A stretch of 64,000 bases of DNA from Anaerolineae bacterium (GTDB taxonomy: Bacteria; Chloroflexota; Anaerolineae; Aggregatilineales; Phototrophicaceae). Position 1 is the stretch's first letter. Every line of letters starts with the position of its first letter. The position numbers and the translations under genes were made by a program. The notes beneath the pieces are model-generated. The model saw only the letters and a list, made by a program, of their open reading frames with translations, was not told the DNA's origin and made no database searches. The DNA is taken from NCBI GenBank assembly GCA_022824565.1, contig JAJDZQ010000120.1, positions 1-64,000 on the forward strand. The letters run 5' to 3'. Positions 1 through 8,131 of this stretch are shown one piece after another.

Positions 1-330
1 TGTAACCTGCCGACTGCGGATGAGCTCGGCGAGCTGGGTCACAGGATAGAAAGCGACATCTTCCAGATCGGCGGGGCGCGTCGCCGGCGGTTGAGCGCTC
101 AATCCATAGGTTCGCGGGACTTCGGCGGGCGCGGCATCGGAAGCAGCCACACTGAAGTTGAGCGAGAGCGGGACCTTGTTGTCGAGTTCGGCGGCGCGGA
201 TGCTCGCATATTGAGCCTGACGGTCGGCAAGAATCTTGCACATCTGTTCGCGCTGGTCGGGCGCAAATTCCAGGTCGAGCAGGGCTTCGGCGGCAGCGAT
301 TTGCTCGGGGGAGATGGGGAAGTCGGTCAT
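1..330 (-). CDS. Amidase (GatA-like amidase signature family), N-terminal fragment
   Basis: The minus strand reads 110 codons from an ATG at 330 to the window edge with no stop, so the rest of the gene lies outside. The peptide starts MTDFPISPEQ and ends VTQLAELIRSRQVT; a 'sv.eLa.lirsrqvtS' phrase is the usual entry into amidase-signature enzymes (GatA and secreted amidases), which hydrolyse amide bonds with a Ser-cisSer-Lys triad. The triad lies downstream and cannot be checked here. A GAGGA ribosome site sits about 8 nt before the ATG. The roughly 80 residues before the amidase entry are an N-terminal extension seen in standalone amidases rather than in GatA, so I favour a standalone amidase. 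Only the first part is visible and the substrate is unknown. Confidence 0.6.
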   Translation of the reverse strand, partial: MTDFPISPEQIAAAEALLDLEFAPDQREQMCKILADRQAQYASIRAAELDNKVPLSLNFSVAASDAAPAEVPRTYGLSAQPPATRPADLEDVAFYPVTQLAELIRSRQVT

Positions 331-363
331 GGGTGGAGTCCTCTTGTGCGCGCGGTGGCAGGG

Positions 364-372
364 AGTGTAGCA
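364..372 (-). promoter_or_regulatory. Candidate extended -10 upstream of the amidase gene
   Basis: On the minus strand this reads TGC followed by TACACT, an extended -10 about 35 nt before the amidase ATG. No convincing -35 hexamer is visible. Confidence 0.3.
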
Positions 373-506
373 CAGCTTTATTTGCCACAGAGGGAAGAAG
401 GGGCAGGGAGGAGATAAGGTTATGATTAGCTGTGAGTTTCAGGGGCAGGGAGTCATGGATTGTGGCTGAGGGGACCTCCTGCAAGGGGCAGCGCGCTGAT
501 ATATCT

Positions 507-845
507 TTACAATGGGCCTGCTTTCCTCAACATCTGCTGTATTTCATTCCTTACACGTTGACTCAGTTCCTTCCGTAAATATACGCCGTGAACTTCAACC
601 CTATAATCATTATATCTGTAGTAAACGCGGAATCCACTACTCTTGCCTTTATCGGATGAACTGTCCATCATTCGATGTTCTTTGGCGCGTGTATCACCGA
701 TATTTGTTATTTCATCTCCAGGCAATCGTCTTTCAGAAAACTCTTTATGGAAATTAGCCACATCCTCACTTAGCTTCGGACGTTTCTTTTTGAATTTCTT
801 CAACTGACGTAAACTGTCGTGCGACCAAACAAGCTCTCTGTCCAT
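507..845 (-). CDS. RelE/HigB-like toxin of a type II toxin-antitoxin pair
   Basis: A basic 112-residue protein with the RelE-fold layout: WSHDSLRQLKKFKKK near the N-terminus, a central GDEI stretch, the SSGFRVYYRY strand around residues 70-77 and a YLRKELSQ segment before a C-terminal helix. RelE-family toxins are mRNA endonucleases, usually ribosome dependent. It starts 8 nt after the stop of the upstream antitoxin-like gene, with an AGAAG ribosome site inside that gene's end, so the two are translationally linked. The region is clearly more AT-rich than the flanking metabolic genes, which points to horizontal acquisition. Toxin activity is inferred from fold-level similarity and gene pairing; the exact catalytic residues were not assigned. 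Confidence 0.65.
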   Translation of the reverse strand: MDRELVWSHDSLRQLKKFKKKRPKLSEDVANFHKEFSERRLPGDEITNIGDTRAKEHRMMDSSSDKGKSSGFRVYYRYNDYRVEVHGVYLRKELSQRVRNEIQQMLRKAGPL

Positions 846-853
846 GTTGCTAT

Positions 854-1393
854 CTATACTTCTTGCAATTGTGCTATCACGTCAGCCGTAGAGTGCGTTT
901 TCTCCTCTCTACTTTGCTTCAGGCCTCGAGCGAAAATTTCGATAATGGCCTGTTCTTCGTCATACACAAAGCGACTGTTTTCTTGATATTCGGGATAAAG
1001 GTAATAAATGGCCCGCACCAACTCCTGAAAGTCCATACCTAAGATCCAGTCTACGGACTCCTTGATTAGTCGCCTAAGATCCTTGGGTAATTCAATATAT
1101 TCTATACCGCAGTCGGGTACTATAGAGAAAACATCATCTCGACGATCAGAGCCATACTTGATATTGATACAGCCCAAATCACCCAGCATTTCGGCATCAT
1201 GATATATCTTTTGCGAATACGGGCCAAAATGGTACTTGGTGAACTTGTAGAAGTCGTCTGGCAATTCACCATTGAATTCTTCCGCGACCAAGAACACCGC
1301 CTTTTGCAATTGGACACGCTTTAGGCCACGACCTTCCGCCGCTTCAATTATCGCAAGCAATACATCCTGCCTTTCAACAGACTTCAAGCCCAT
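854..1393 (-). CDS. Panacea/DUF4065-like antitoxin
   Basis: A 179-residue protein whose first half matches the Panacea (DUF4065, SocA-like) domain: LQKAVFLVAEEF, then KYHFGPYSQKIYHDAEML, the typical 'LqK..fl....f...kyGPy...l...l..L' pattern. Panacea domains act as antitoxins that neutralise many unrelated toxins. I chose the second ATG (1393) because AAGGAGG lies 6 nt before it, whereas the first ATG at 1399 abuts that site. The gene precedes the RelE-like toxin by 8 nt. The C-terminal 60 residues (around EYQENSRFVYDEEQA) have no obvious family and may bind the toxin. AT-rich compared with its neighbours. Confidence 0.65.
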   Translation of the reverse strand: MGLKSVERQDVLLAIIEAAEGRGLKRVQLQKAVFLVAEEFNGELPDDFYKFTKYHFGPYSQKIYHDAEMLGDLGCINIKYGSDRRDDVFSIVPDCGIEYIELPKDLRRLIKESVDWILGMDFQELVRAIYYLYPEYQENSRFVYDEEQAIIEIFARGLKQSREEKTHSTADVIAQLQEV

Positions 1394-1585
1394 GTGCATC
1401 CTCCTTACTGAACAAAACTCTTGAAAACAATTCTATAGTCATTGTACTGCAATCTACACTCATTCTGCATACCAATGCTCTTGGCATCGAATAAACATTT
1501 TCGGTCTACGCCGTTGGACACAACCTAACAGGATTCGATGCTGACCCCACCAAATCAAAAGTTTGCTTTCTAATTCATTGGATTG

Positions 1586-4066
1586 TCATTTGGTTATCTT
1601 GTGATCGCCTGCGTTCAGGCCACCAGTCAACCGCCGCCCCCGCAACCGCAGCGAGTTGCTCACCACAAACACGCTGGAAAACGCCATCGCCGCGGCCGCG
1701 AACATGGGAATCAGACCGCCCAGCATGGCCACGGGAATCAGCACGATGTTGTAGATGAACGCCCAGAAGAGATTCTGGTGGATGGTGCGCAGGGTCGCCT
1801 TGCTCAGGTCAATCGCCGTTGAAAGGGCGCGCAGGTCGCCACTGACCAGGGTTACATCGGCGGCTTCGATGGCGATATCGGCGCCCGCGCCAATGGCAAA
1901 ACCGACATCGGCCTGAGCCAGCGCCGGCGCATCGTTCACGCCATCGCCAACCATCGCCACGCGTTGACCTTCCCGCTGCAGCTGTTCGACCGCGGCGGCT
2001 TTATCGGCGGGCAGCACCTCGGCCAGCACGCGGCTGATGCCGACTTCGCTTGCGATGGCTTGGGCGGTCTGTTGATTGTCGCCGGTGACCAGCGCCACTT
2101 GCATGCCACTGCCTTGCAGGGTCTGCACGGCGGCTTTGGCAGTGGGCTTGAGTTGATCGCCCAGGGACAGCGCGCCCGCCAATTCGTCATCCAAGGCCAG
2201 CAGCACGACCGTATGCCCGCGCGCTTGCAGCTCAGCGATATCGTCTTGCAAATGCGAACTGTCGATGCCCTGTTCGCGGATGAATCGTGGGCTGCCCAGC
2301 ATCACCCCTGCGCCGTCAATGCGCGCCATGATGCCGCGGCCGGGCAGCGCGGAAAAATCATCCAGAGGCAGCAATTCGATGCCCTGTTCTGCCGCGGCGG
2401 CAAGCACAGCCTGGGCAAGCGGATGCTCACTGGCGGCTTCGGCCGAGGCGGCGTACTGCAGCACGCGCTCGGCTACATGATTCACTGTCCCCACAAGCGC
2501 AGTCAGTTCGGGCTTGCCTTGCGTGATTGTGCCGGTCTTGTCCAATAGCACGGCGGTCAAGCCCGCGCTGCGTTCCAGGGCTTCGCTATCGCGGAAGAGG
2601 ATGCCGCGTTCTGCGCCGCGTCCGCTCCCGACCATGATGGCGGTTGGCGTGGCCAAACCCAGCGCGCAGGGGCAAGCGATGACGAGCACGGCGATCATGT
2701 TGAGAACCGCTTGCGGGAAGCTCGCCCCGCCAACGAACAGCCAGCCCAGCAACGTGATGAGCGCCAACACAATCACCGTCGGGACAAAGTAGCTGGCGAC
2801 TCGGTCGGCCACGGCCTGGATGGGCGCTTTGCTGGCTTGGGCGCGCAGAACCAGCTCGATCAGCTGCGCCAAGGTCGTGTCTTTGCCGATGCGCCGCGCC
2901 TCGACGACCAGCCTGCCCTGCTGATTGATGCTGCCCGCTATCACTTCATCGCCGACCGATTTGTCGATTGGCAGGCTCTCGCCCGTCAGCAGCGATTCGT
3001 CCACCGCCGAGCTGCCAGCCACGACCAGCGCATCCACCGGCAGACGCTCGCCAGGCTTGACCAGCAGCTTGTCGCCGATCAAGACTTCGTCGACGGGGAT
3101 TTCGACAGGTATATCGTCGCGCAGCAAGGTCGCGGATTTTGGCGCGAGCTTGATGAGCTTCTTGATAGCGGCGCTGGTGCGGCTCTTGGCGCGCGCCTCC
3201 AGCAGCTTGCCCAGCGTGATCAACGTCAGGATGACCGCAGCCGACTCAAAATAATCGGACTTGCCGACCACATCGGAAAAGTCGAAAAGGATGCCCAGCA
3301 GCACGATCAGCCCATAGCCATAGGCAGCCAGCGAGCCCATCGCCACCAGCACATCCATATTCGCCGTGCCATTGCGCAGCGACTTGATCGCCCCGCTGAC
3401 ATATTGCCTGCCCAGCACAAAAACTACCGGCGTGGCCAGCGCGCCAAGTACGAATAGCCAGCTTTCGGCATGTAGCCAGGCGAAATGCTCGCTCAAAAAT
3501 GGCGATTGATGCAGAAAATGGCGCGTCATGCTCAGGATGGTCAGGGGGATGGTGAAGACCGCGCCGAAAAGCAGCAGATGTTGTTGGCGCGCAGTCTCGG
3601 CTTTGCGGGCGGCGGCTTCGGCGTCTTCTGGAGAGTCGGCTTCATCGGTCTCGATGAGGCCATAACCCGCCCGATCCAGCGCTCGCGCGAAGTCGCCACG
3701 CCTCGCCAGTGTGGGCAAATAGACCAAGCTGGCGCTATCGTTGGCGAGGTTGACAGTGGCTTCCAGCACGCCATCGACCCGCTTCAGCGCGCGTTCGACA
3801 TTTTTCTGACACATGGCGCAGGTCATGCCGGTGACAGCCAGGTTCATGGTCGCGGCTGCCACGCCATAGCCGGCTCGTTCCAGTCGAGTCGCCAGGTCGG
3901 CCGGCGATACCGCGCTGGCATCGTAGGCTACGTTGGCTTGTTCGGTGGCCAGATTGACAGTGGCGCGTTCGACGCCTTCTGTCCGTTTCAAAGCGCGCTC
4001 GACATTATTCACGCACATGGCGCAAGTCATGCCGGTGACGGGTAGGACGATCTGCCTGCTGCTCAT
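1586..4066 (-). CDS. copA: Copper-translocating P1B-type ATPase with two HMA domains
   Basis: An 826-residue heavy-metal pump. Two N-terminal HMA domains each carry GMTCAMC (Cys15/Cys18 and Cys83/Cys86). They are followed by transmembrane helices, the TGES actuator loop, the membrane CPC motif (IACPCALGLATPT), the phosphorylation site DKTGTIT and the hinge GDGVNDAPAL. CPC plus two CxxC domains indicates Cu(I) export across the cytoplasmic membrane. I start at MSSRQ (4066), because the open frame upstream to 4219 encodes Cys-rich sequence unlike any CopA N-terminus. No copper chaperone, CsoR or CopY gene is adjacent. The ribosome site is weak. The family call is firm; the metal is inferred from the CPC class. 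Confidence 0.93.
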   Translation of the reverse strand: MSSRQIVLPVTGMTCAMCVNNVERALKRTEGVERATVNLATEQANVAYDASAVSPADLATRLERAGYGVAAATMNLAVTGMTCAMCQKNVERALKRVDGVLEATVNLANDSASLVYLPTLARRGDFARALDRAGYGLIETDEADSPEDAEAAARKAETARQQHLLLFGAVFTIPLTILSMTRHFLHQSPFLSEHFAWLHAESWLFVLGALATPVVFVLGRQYVSGAIKSLRNGTANMDVLVAMGSLAAYGYGLIVLLGILFDFSDVVGKSDYFESAAVILTLITLGKLLEARAKSRTSAAIKKLIKLAPKSATLLRDDIPVEIPVDEVLIGDKLLVKPGERLPVDALVVAGSSAVDESLLTGESLPIDKSVGDEVIAGSINQQGRLVVEARRIGKDTTLAQLIELVLRAQASKAPIQAVADRVASYFVPTVIVLALITLLGWLFVGGASFPQAVLNMIAVLVIACPCALGLATPTAIMVGSGRGAERGILFRDSEALERSAGLTAVLLDKTGTITQGKPELTALVGTVNHVAERVLQYAASAEAASEHPLAQAVLAAAAEQGIELLPLDDFSALPGRGIMARIDGAGVMLGSPRFIREQGIDSSHLQDDIAELQARGHTVVLLALDDELAGALSLGDQLKPTAKAAVQTLQGSGMQVALVTGDNQQTAQAIASEVGISRVLAEVLPADKAAAVEQLQREGQRVAMVGDGVNDAPALAQADVGFAIGAGADIAIEAADVTLVSGDLRALSTAIDLSKATLRTIHQNLFWAFIYNIVLIPVAMLGGLIPMFAAAAMAFSSVFVVSNSLRLRGRRLTGGLNAGDHKITK

Positions 4067-4157
4067 GCTTGGCTCGCGCTGGTATATAGATGCGCTTTGA
4101 TTGTACACGCAGAGCGCGCCTTTGCGGCGTAAGCAGCTTGTTTGAACAGCACAGGGA

Positions 4158-4568
4158 TTAGAGGCGCTCGTACAATTCCAGCAAGACGCCGCCGCTACTG
4201 GCTGGATGCACAAAAGCATAGCGCCTGCCGTCGCGTTCGCGGGGCGCTTCGTTGATTAGCTCAATGCCCTGCGCAGTCAGTTCGCCCAGCTTGGCATCCA
4301 GGTTGTGCACTTCCAGGCAGATATGATGCAAGCCTGCGCCGCGTTTCGCCAGATAGCGGGCGACGCCACTTGCCTGGTCTCGCGGTTGGATCAACTCCAG
4401 CCGCGCATCACCGAGCTGCAAGAAGGCGACTTCGACCCCCTCGTCTGGGACGGTCTGCGCCGCTCCTGCCGCCGGCAATCCCATTTTTTCGCTCCAAAAT
4501 TCCAGGGCTTCGCGCAGGTCTTCCACGACCAGGGCGATGTGATCCAGGGTGATATTTTCCGCTTCCAT
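4158..4568 (-). CDS. mce: Methylmalonyl-CoA epimerase
   Basis: A 136-residue vicinal-oxygen-chelate fold protein beginning ITLDHIALVVEDL, with metal-ligand positions at His (LDHIALVV), the GLHHICLEV histidines and the C-terminal Glu (GGVLLELYE). It interconverts (2R)- and (2S)-methylmalonyl-CoA between propionyl-CoA carboxylase and methylmalonyl-CoA mutase. The start at 4568 was chosen because GGGAG lies about 10 nt upstream and family members begin just before LDHIAI; the open frame runs on to 4637 without family similarity. It diverges from an acyl-CoA dehydrogenase, and a biotin-dependent acyl-CoA carboxylase lies at 9.1-12.7 kb, which supports a propionate route. No mutase gene is in the window. 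Confidence 0.9.
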   Translation of the reverse strand: MEAENITLDHIALVVEDLREALEFWSEKMGLPAAGAAQTVPDEGVEVAFLQLGDARLELIQPRDQASGVARYLAKRGAGLHHICLEVHNLDAKLGELTAQGIELINEAPRERDGRRYAFVHPASSGGVLLELYERL

Positions 4569-4610
4569 GTTCAGCAGCGCTCCCGCGGCGGCCACAGGCA
4601 ATTGGTTGAA

Positions 4611-4619
4611 TGGTATACT
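4611..4619 (+). promoter_or_regulatory. Extended -10 promoter of the acyl-CoA dehydrogenase operon
   Basis: TGG followed by TATACT, an extended -10 about 48 nt before the acyl-CoA dehydrogenase ATG, in the 98-bp gap between two divergent genes. The -35 region (GCCACA) matches poorly. Confidence 0.45.
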
Positions 4620-4666
4620 ACACAGGGAGATGCGCAAGGGATTGCGTCGAGGCAGGAGGCGAAGAG

Positions 4667-5851
4667 ATGGCTGTGCAGGCAGGGGCGCTGAGCCTGGCGA
4701 TGAGCGATGAGCACGAGATGCTGTTGGCGGCAGTGCGCGAATTTGCCCAGCGGGAGATCGCGCCAGTGGCGGCAGGCTATGACGAATCGGGCGAATTCCC
4801 GCTGGACACTGTGCGCAAAATGGGCGATATGGGCTTGATGGGCATCGAAACGCCAGAAGAATATGGCGGCGCGGGCCTGGACACTTTGGCTTATGTGCTG
4901 ACCATGATCGAAATCGCCAAAGCCGATGCCAGCCACAGCACCATCCTCAGCGTCAACAATTCGCTCTATTGCAAAGGCATCCTGCAATTTGGCACAGAAA
5001 GACAAAAGCGCGAATGGATTCGGCCTGTCGCCAGTGGCGCAGAGATCGGCGCATACAGCTTGACCGAGCCGATGTCGGGCAGCGATGCCGGCAACATGAC
5101 GTCCCGCGCAATCCTCAACGAGGCCCGCACGCATTACATCATCAACGGGCGCAAGAGTTGGGTCACCAGCGCGCCCTATGCCGACCGCATCGTGCTCTTC
5201 TGCATGACGACGGCAGAAGCGGGGCATCGCGGCATCACCGCCTTCTTGATTGACAGCAAAGCGCCGGGTTTCAGCCGCGGCAAGACCGAGCCGAAGTTGG
5301 GCATTCGCGCCAGCGCCACCAGTGAGATCATCTTTGACGATTACGCCTGCCCGGTGGAACAGGTGCTGGGAGGCGTCGGGCAAGGCTTCAAGATCGCCAT
5401 GACGGTGCTGGATGCCGGGCGCATTGGCATCGCTGCGCAGGCTCTGGGCATCGCCGAAGCAGCCTATGCAGCCGCGCTGGGTTATGCTCGCGAACGGCAG
5501 GCTTTTGGCGCGCCCATCGGCAGCTACCAGATGATCCAACAGAAGATCGCTGATATGAAGACGCGTATCGAAGCCGGGCGAGCGCTGATTTATCAGGCCA
5601 TCTTGGCGAAGCAGCGAGCGGAACAAACTGGCGGACGTTACACCACCGAAGCCAGCATGGCCAAGCTGTTCTGCAGCGAGGCGGCGGCTTTTGTCACCGA
5701 CGAGGCGCTGCAAATCCATGGTGGCCTGGGCTACAGCAAAGAGCTGCCACTGGAGCGCTATTACCGCGATGCGCGCATCACGCGGATTTATGAAGGCACG
5801 AGCGAGATCCAGCGCATGGTCATCGCTCGCAACGAATTGGGGATGCGATGA
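4667..5851 (+). CDS. Acyl-CoA dehydrogenase
   Basis: A 394-residue FAD enzyme that oxidises acyl-CoA to the 2,3-enoyl-CoA and passes electrons to ETF. Visible signatures are YSLTEPMSGSD (about 130-140), GRKSWVTSAP (161-170) for flavin contact, the LQIHGGLGYSKELPLER block, and RIYEGTSEIQR near the C-terminus, whose Glu is in the usual catalytic-base position of short/branched-chain members. AGGAGG sits 7 nt before the chosen ATG; the open frame extends to 4610 without similarity. It overlaps the next gene by ATGA, so the two are coupled. Length is normal. Chain-length preference cannot be read from sequence. Confidence 0.93.
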   Translation: MAVQAGALSLAMSDEHEMLLAAVREFAQREIAPVAAGYDESGEFPLDTVRKMGDMGLMGIETPEEYGGAGLDTLAYVLTMIEIAKADASHSTILSVNNSLYCKGILQFGTERQKREWIRPVASGAEIGAYSLTEPMSGSDAGNMTSRAILNEARTHYIINGRKSWVTSAPYADRIVLFCMTTAEAGHRGITAFLIDSKAPGFSRGKTEPKLGIRASATSEIIFDDYACPVEQVLGGVGQGFKIAMTVLDAGRIGIAAQALGIAEAAYAAALGYARERQAFGAPIGSYQMIQQKIADMKTRIEAGRALIYQAILAKQRAEQTGGRYTTEASMAKLFCSEAAAFVTDEALQIHGGLGYSKELPLERYYRDARITRIYEGTSEIQRMVIARNELGMR

Positions 5852-6879
5852 AAGCAGCAGTATTGACGAGTCATGGCGGCGCAGAAGTCGTCGAGGTTGT
5901 GAACGACCTGCCTGTGCCCGAGCTGGGCGCTGGCGAAGTCCGGGTGCGCATCAAAGCGGCGGCGCTGAACCGGCTGGATCTGTGGGTGCGCGCGGGCTGG
6001 CGAGGGCTGGAGCTGGACTTCCCGCATGTCATCTGCGCGGATGGCGCTGGCTTTGTCGATGCGGTTGGCGCGGGAGTGACCCGGTTTGCGCCCGGCGATC
6101 CTGTCTGCATCGACCCCACCATCGTGCCAGCCGATGATCCAGCGCTGCAGACAGGCTTGGAGAATCAGACGCGCATCGCCATCCTGGGTGAGCATCACAG
6201 CGGCACAGCAGCCGAGTTTGTGGTGCTGCCACAGCGCAACTTGTTGAAGATGCCAGCCGACTTCGACTTTGGCGCGGCGGCGGCGGTCGGCTTGGTGGGC
6301 GTGACCGCCTGGCATTCGTTGATCACGCGCGGTGGCTTGCAACCAGGCGAAACAGCGCTGATTGTTGGCGCGGGTGGCGGAGTAAACAGCATCAGCATCC
6401 AGATCGCCAAACTGGCGGGCGCGCAGGTGATCGTGCTGGGCAGCAACGCCGAAAAATGCGCCCAGGCAGAAACGATCGGCGCCGATATCACCATAAACCG
6501 CGCAGACGAGCCGCAATGGTCGCGCGCTGTCTCCAGGCTTACCGGGCGACGCGGCGTGGATGTCGTGGTGGACAATGTCGGCGCGGCCACGCTGGGGCAA
6601 AGCATGCGCGCTTGTCGCATCGGCGGACGCATTCTGATCGTCGGCGGCACCAGTGGCTATCGCTTCGACATGAATGTGGCACAGCTATTCGCTCGGCAGA
6701 TCTCGCTGATCGGCAGCACCATGGGACCACACCAGGATTATGAACGGTTCATGCAGCAGGTGTTTGCCAAGCGCATTCAAGCGATCATCAGCGAACGACT
6801 GCCCTTGCGCGAGGCGCGACAGGCACAGACTCTGCTGGAGAATAATGCCGTCTTTGGCAAGGTCGTGCTGGAAGTATGA
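5848..6879 (+). CDS. MDR-family NADPH:quinone oxidoreductase / alcohol dehydrogenase-like protein
   Basis: A 343-residue medium-chain dehydrogenase/reductase: an N-terminal GroES-like domain (GAGEVRVRIKAAALNRLDL), then a Rossmann domain with LIVGAGGGVNSISIQIAKLAGA. The cysteine cluster that binds structural zinc in alcohol dehydrogenases is absent and the usual catalytic Cys is replaced (NRLDLWVRAG), so a zinc-independent quinone-reductase or enoyl-reductase type is more likely than a zinc dehydrogenase. The start overlaps the acyl-CoA dehydrogenase stop (ATGA), which suggests a shared pathway, perhaps reduction of an enoyl or carbonyl intermediate. The substrate is unknown. Confidence 0.8.
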   Translation: MKAAVLTSHGGAEVVEVVNDLPVPELGAGEVRVRIKAAALNRLDLWVRAGWRGLELDFPHVICADGAGFVDAVGAGVTRFAPGDPVCIDPTIVPADDPALQTGLENQTRIAILGEHHSGTAAEFVVLPQRNLLKMPADFDFGAAAAVGLVGVTAWHSLITRGGLQPGETALIVGAGGGVNSISIQIAKLAGAQVIVLGSNAEKCAQAETIGADITINRADEPQWSRAVSRLTGRRGVDVVVDNVGAATLGQSMRACRIGGRILIVGGTSGYRFDMNVAQLFARQISLIGSTMGPHQDYERFMQQVFAKRIQAIISERLPLREARQAQTLLENNAVFGKVVLEV

Positions 6880-6921
6880 GCGGGGCTTGAGCAGGGACGG
6901 CCGCATGGCCGGGCATGGACA

Positions 6922-7167
6922 ATGAATTTGGCGCACAGCGAGATCGTTCAGCTGCCGGCGCGCTTGGGATTTAGCGACCTGGCGGCGGCGCGAGGTTCGG
7001 GCGTAATCACCGTGCTGCAAGTGGTCGTCTATCACGGACGGCGGCCGTTGCGACACTCGCTGGCGCGCGTCGTGGAGACGCAACTGGGCGGGGTTGAGTT
7101 GCTTGTCGCCTATGAGGGCATCGACCTGGCGCCAGACAAACCAGAGCTGCCGTTGAGGTCAAGATAG
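6922..7167 (+). CDS. Small hypothetical protein
   Basis: An 81-codon open frame between the MDR gene and the CYTH gene; its TAG directly precedes the next ATG. Codon choice (GCG, GGC, CTG) matches the neighbours and the frame fills an otherwise empty 288-bp gap. The peptide holds a hydrophobic strand (GVITVLQVVVYHG) and a second one (GGVELLVAYEGIDL), compatible with a small alpha/beta domain. No family is recognised. The ribosome site (GGGCATGG) is poor, so the start is uncertain. Confidence 0.45.
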   Translation: MNLAHSEIVQLPARLGFSDLAAARGSGVITVLQVVVYHGRRPLRHSLARVVETQLGGVELLVAYEGIDLAPDKPELPLRSR

Positions 7168-7746
7168 ATGAACGCGGGAGAACTGCGCGAAGTTGAGGTC
7201 AAGCTGCATACGCCCGATCTGGCGGTTGTGCGCAGCGCCTTGCTTGCTGCTGGCGCGAAGCTGGTCAAAGAGCGCGTTTTTGAGCGCAATTTGCGTTATG
7301 ACAGCGCCGATGGCAAGCTGATTGCGCGTGGCGAGGTCTTGCGCTTGCGGCAAGATGCGGCTGTCAAGCTAACGCACAAGTCGGATGCCAGTGTAGAAAG
7401 CGGCATTGTCAGTCGCCTTGAGGCAGAAGTTATCGTCAGCGACTTCGACACCATGCACCTCATCCTGCGGCGGCTGGGCTTTCATGTGGCGCTGATTTAT
7501 GAAAAATACCGCGCGACCTACGAATTGCTCGGCGCAGAGGTCGTGCTGGATGAGCTGCCATTTGGCAATTTCACTGAGATTGAAGGCGCTGCAGAGACGA
7601 TCGAGCGAGTCGTGACGGCGCTGGGCTTGGGCGGCTGCCAGCGCATGACAGGCAGTTATGTGGATATCTTCGCGGCTGTGAAGGCGCGGCTGGGCTTGGA
7701 TGCGCGGGATTGCACATTTGAGGCGTTCGATGGTATTGATGTTTAG
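7168..7746 (+). CDS. CYTH-domain protein (class IV adenylate cyclase / CyaB-like)
   Basis: A 192-residue CYTH protein. The N-terminal EVEVKL is the ExExK signature that lines the triphosphate tunnel; further charged strands follow (EVLRLRQD, AVKLTHK, RLEAEV, YEKYRATY) and an acidic VVLDELPFGNFTEIEG segment supplies metal ligands. CYTH enzymes act on triphosphates: class IV adenylate cyclase, thiamine triphosphatase or inorganic triphosphatase. The layout is closest to CyaB/archaeal-type members. It begins immediately after the stop of the small upstream frame with GAGGTCAAG before the ATG. The actual substrate is not determinable here. Confidence 0.85.
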   Translation: MNAGELREVEVKLHTPDLAVVRSALLAAGAKLVKERVFERNLRYDSADGKLIARGEVLRLRQDAAVKLTHKSDASVESGIVSRLEAEVIVSDFDTMHLILRRLGFHVALIYEKYRATYELLGAEVVLDELPFGNFTEIEGAAETIERVVTALGLGGCQRMTGSYVDIFAAVKARLGLDARDCTFEAFDGIDV

Positions 7747-7755
7747 GATTGAAAC

Positions 7756-8100
7756 ATGAAACTTTCCAACAAATCACGACAAATTCTTACGCTCATTAGC
7801 AAAGGGCACAGCTATGAGCAGATACTGTCCATGCACCGGGATTTTACATACAAGGACATATTTTCGTCCGCGCAGGAAGCGTTGGAGCTAGAGGATCCGT
7901 CGGCAACTGGTTATCAGGACAGACTGGCTGCCATCAAGCAGAAACACCCAAACGCTTATGAACCGTGGACTCAGCAGCAGGAAGAATTGCTAAGAAAGAT
8001 GCATCATGATGGCGCTCCGATTCATGCCATTGCAGCTGCCCTTAATAGACAGCAAGGCGCAGTTCGCGGTCGCATACGAAAGCTGGGTCTTGAAGAGTGA
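7756..8100 (+). CDS. Small putative DNA-binding protein (DUF433-like plus Myb/SANT-like helix bundle)
   Basis: A 114-residue protein in two parts. Residues 9-44 (LTLISKGHSYEQILSMHRDFTYKDI) resemble the DUF433 helix-turn-helix found in VapB-type antitoxins. Residues 69-112 (EPWTQQQEELLRKMHHDG, then IAAALNRQQGAVRGRIRKLGL) look like the Myb/SANT-like helix-turn-helix used by many bacterial accessory proteins to recognise DNA. It precedes the TIR gene by 31 bp on the same strand, and both are more AT-rich than surrounding genes, so it may regulate or partner the TIR protein. That role is inference from position. Confidence 0.6.
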   Translation: MKLSNKSRQILTLISKGHSYEQILSMHRDFTYKDIFSSAQEALELEDPSATGYQDRLAAIKQKHPNAYEPWTQQQEELLRKMHHDGAPIHAIAAALNRQQGAVRGRIRKLGLEE

Positions 8101-8131
8101 CAGACCAATCCATTGATCGTAGGAAGATTCA

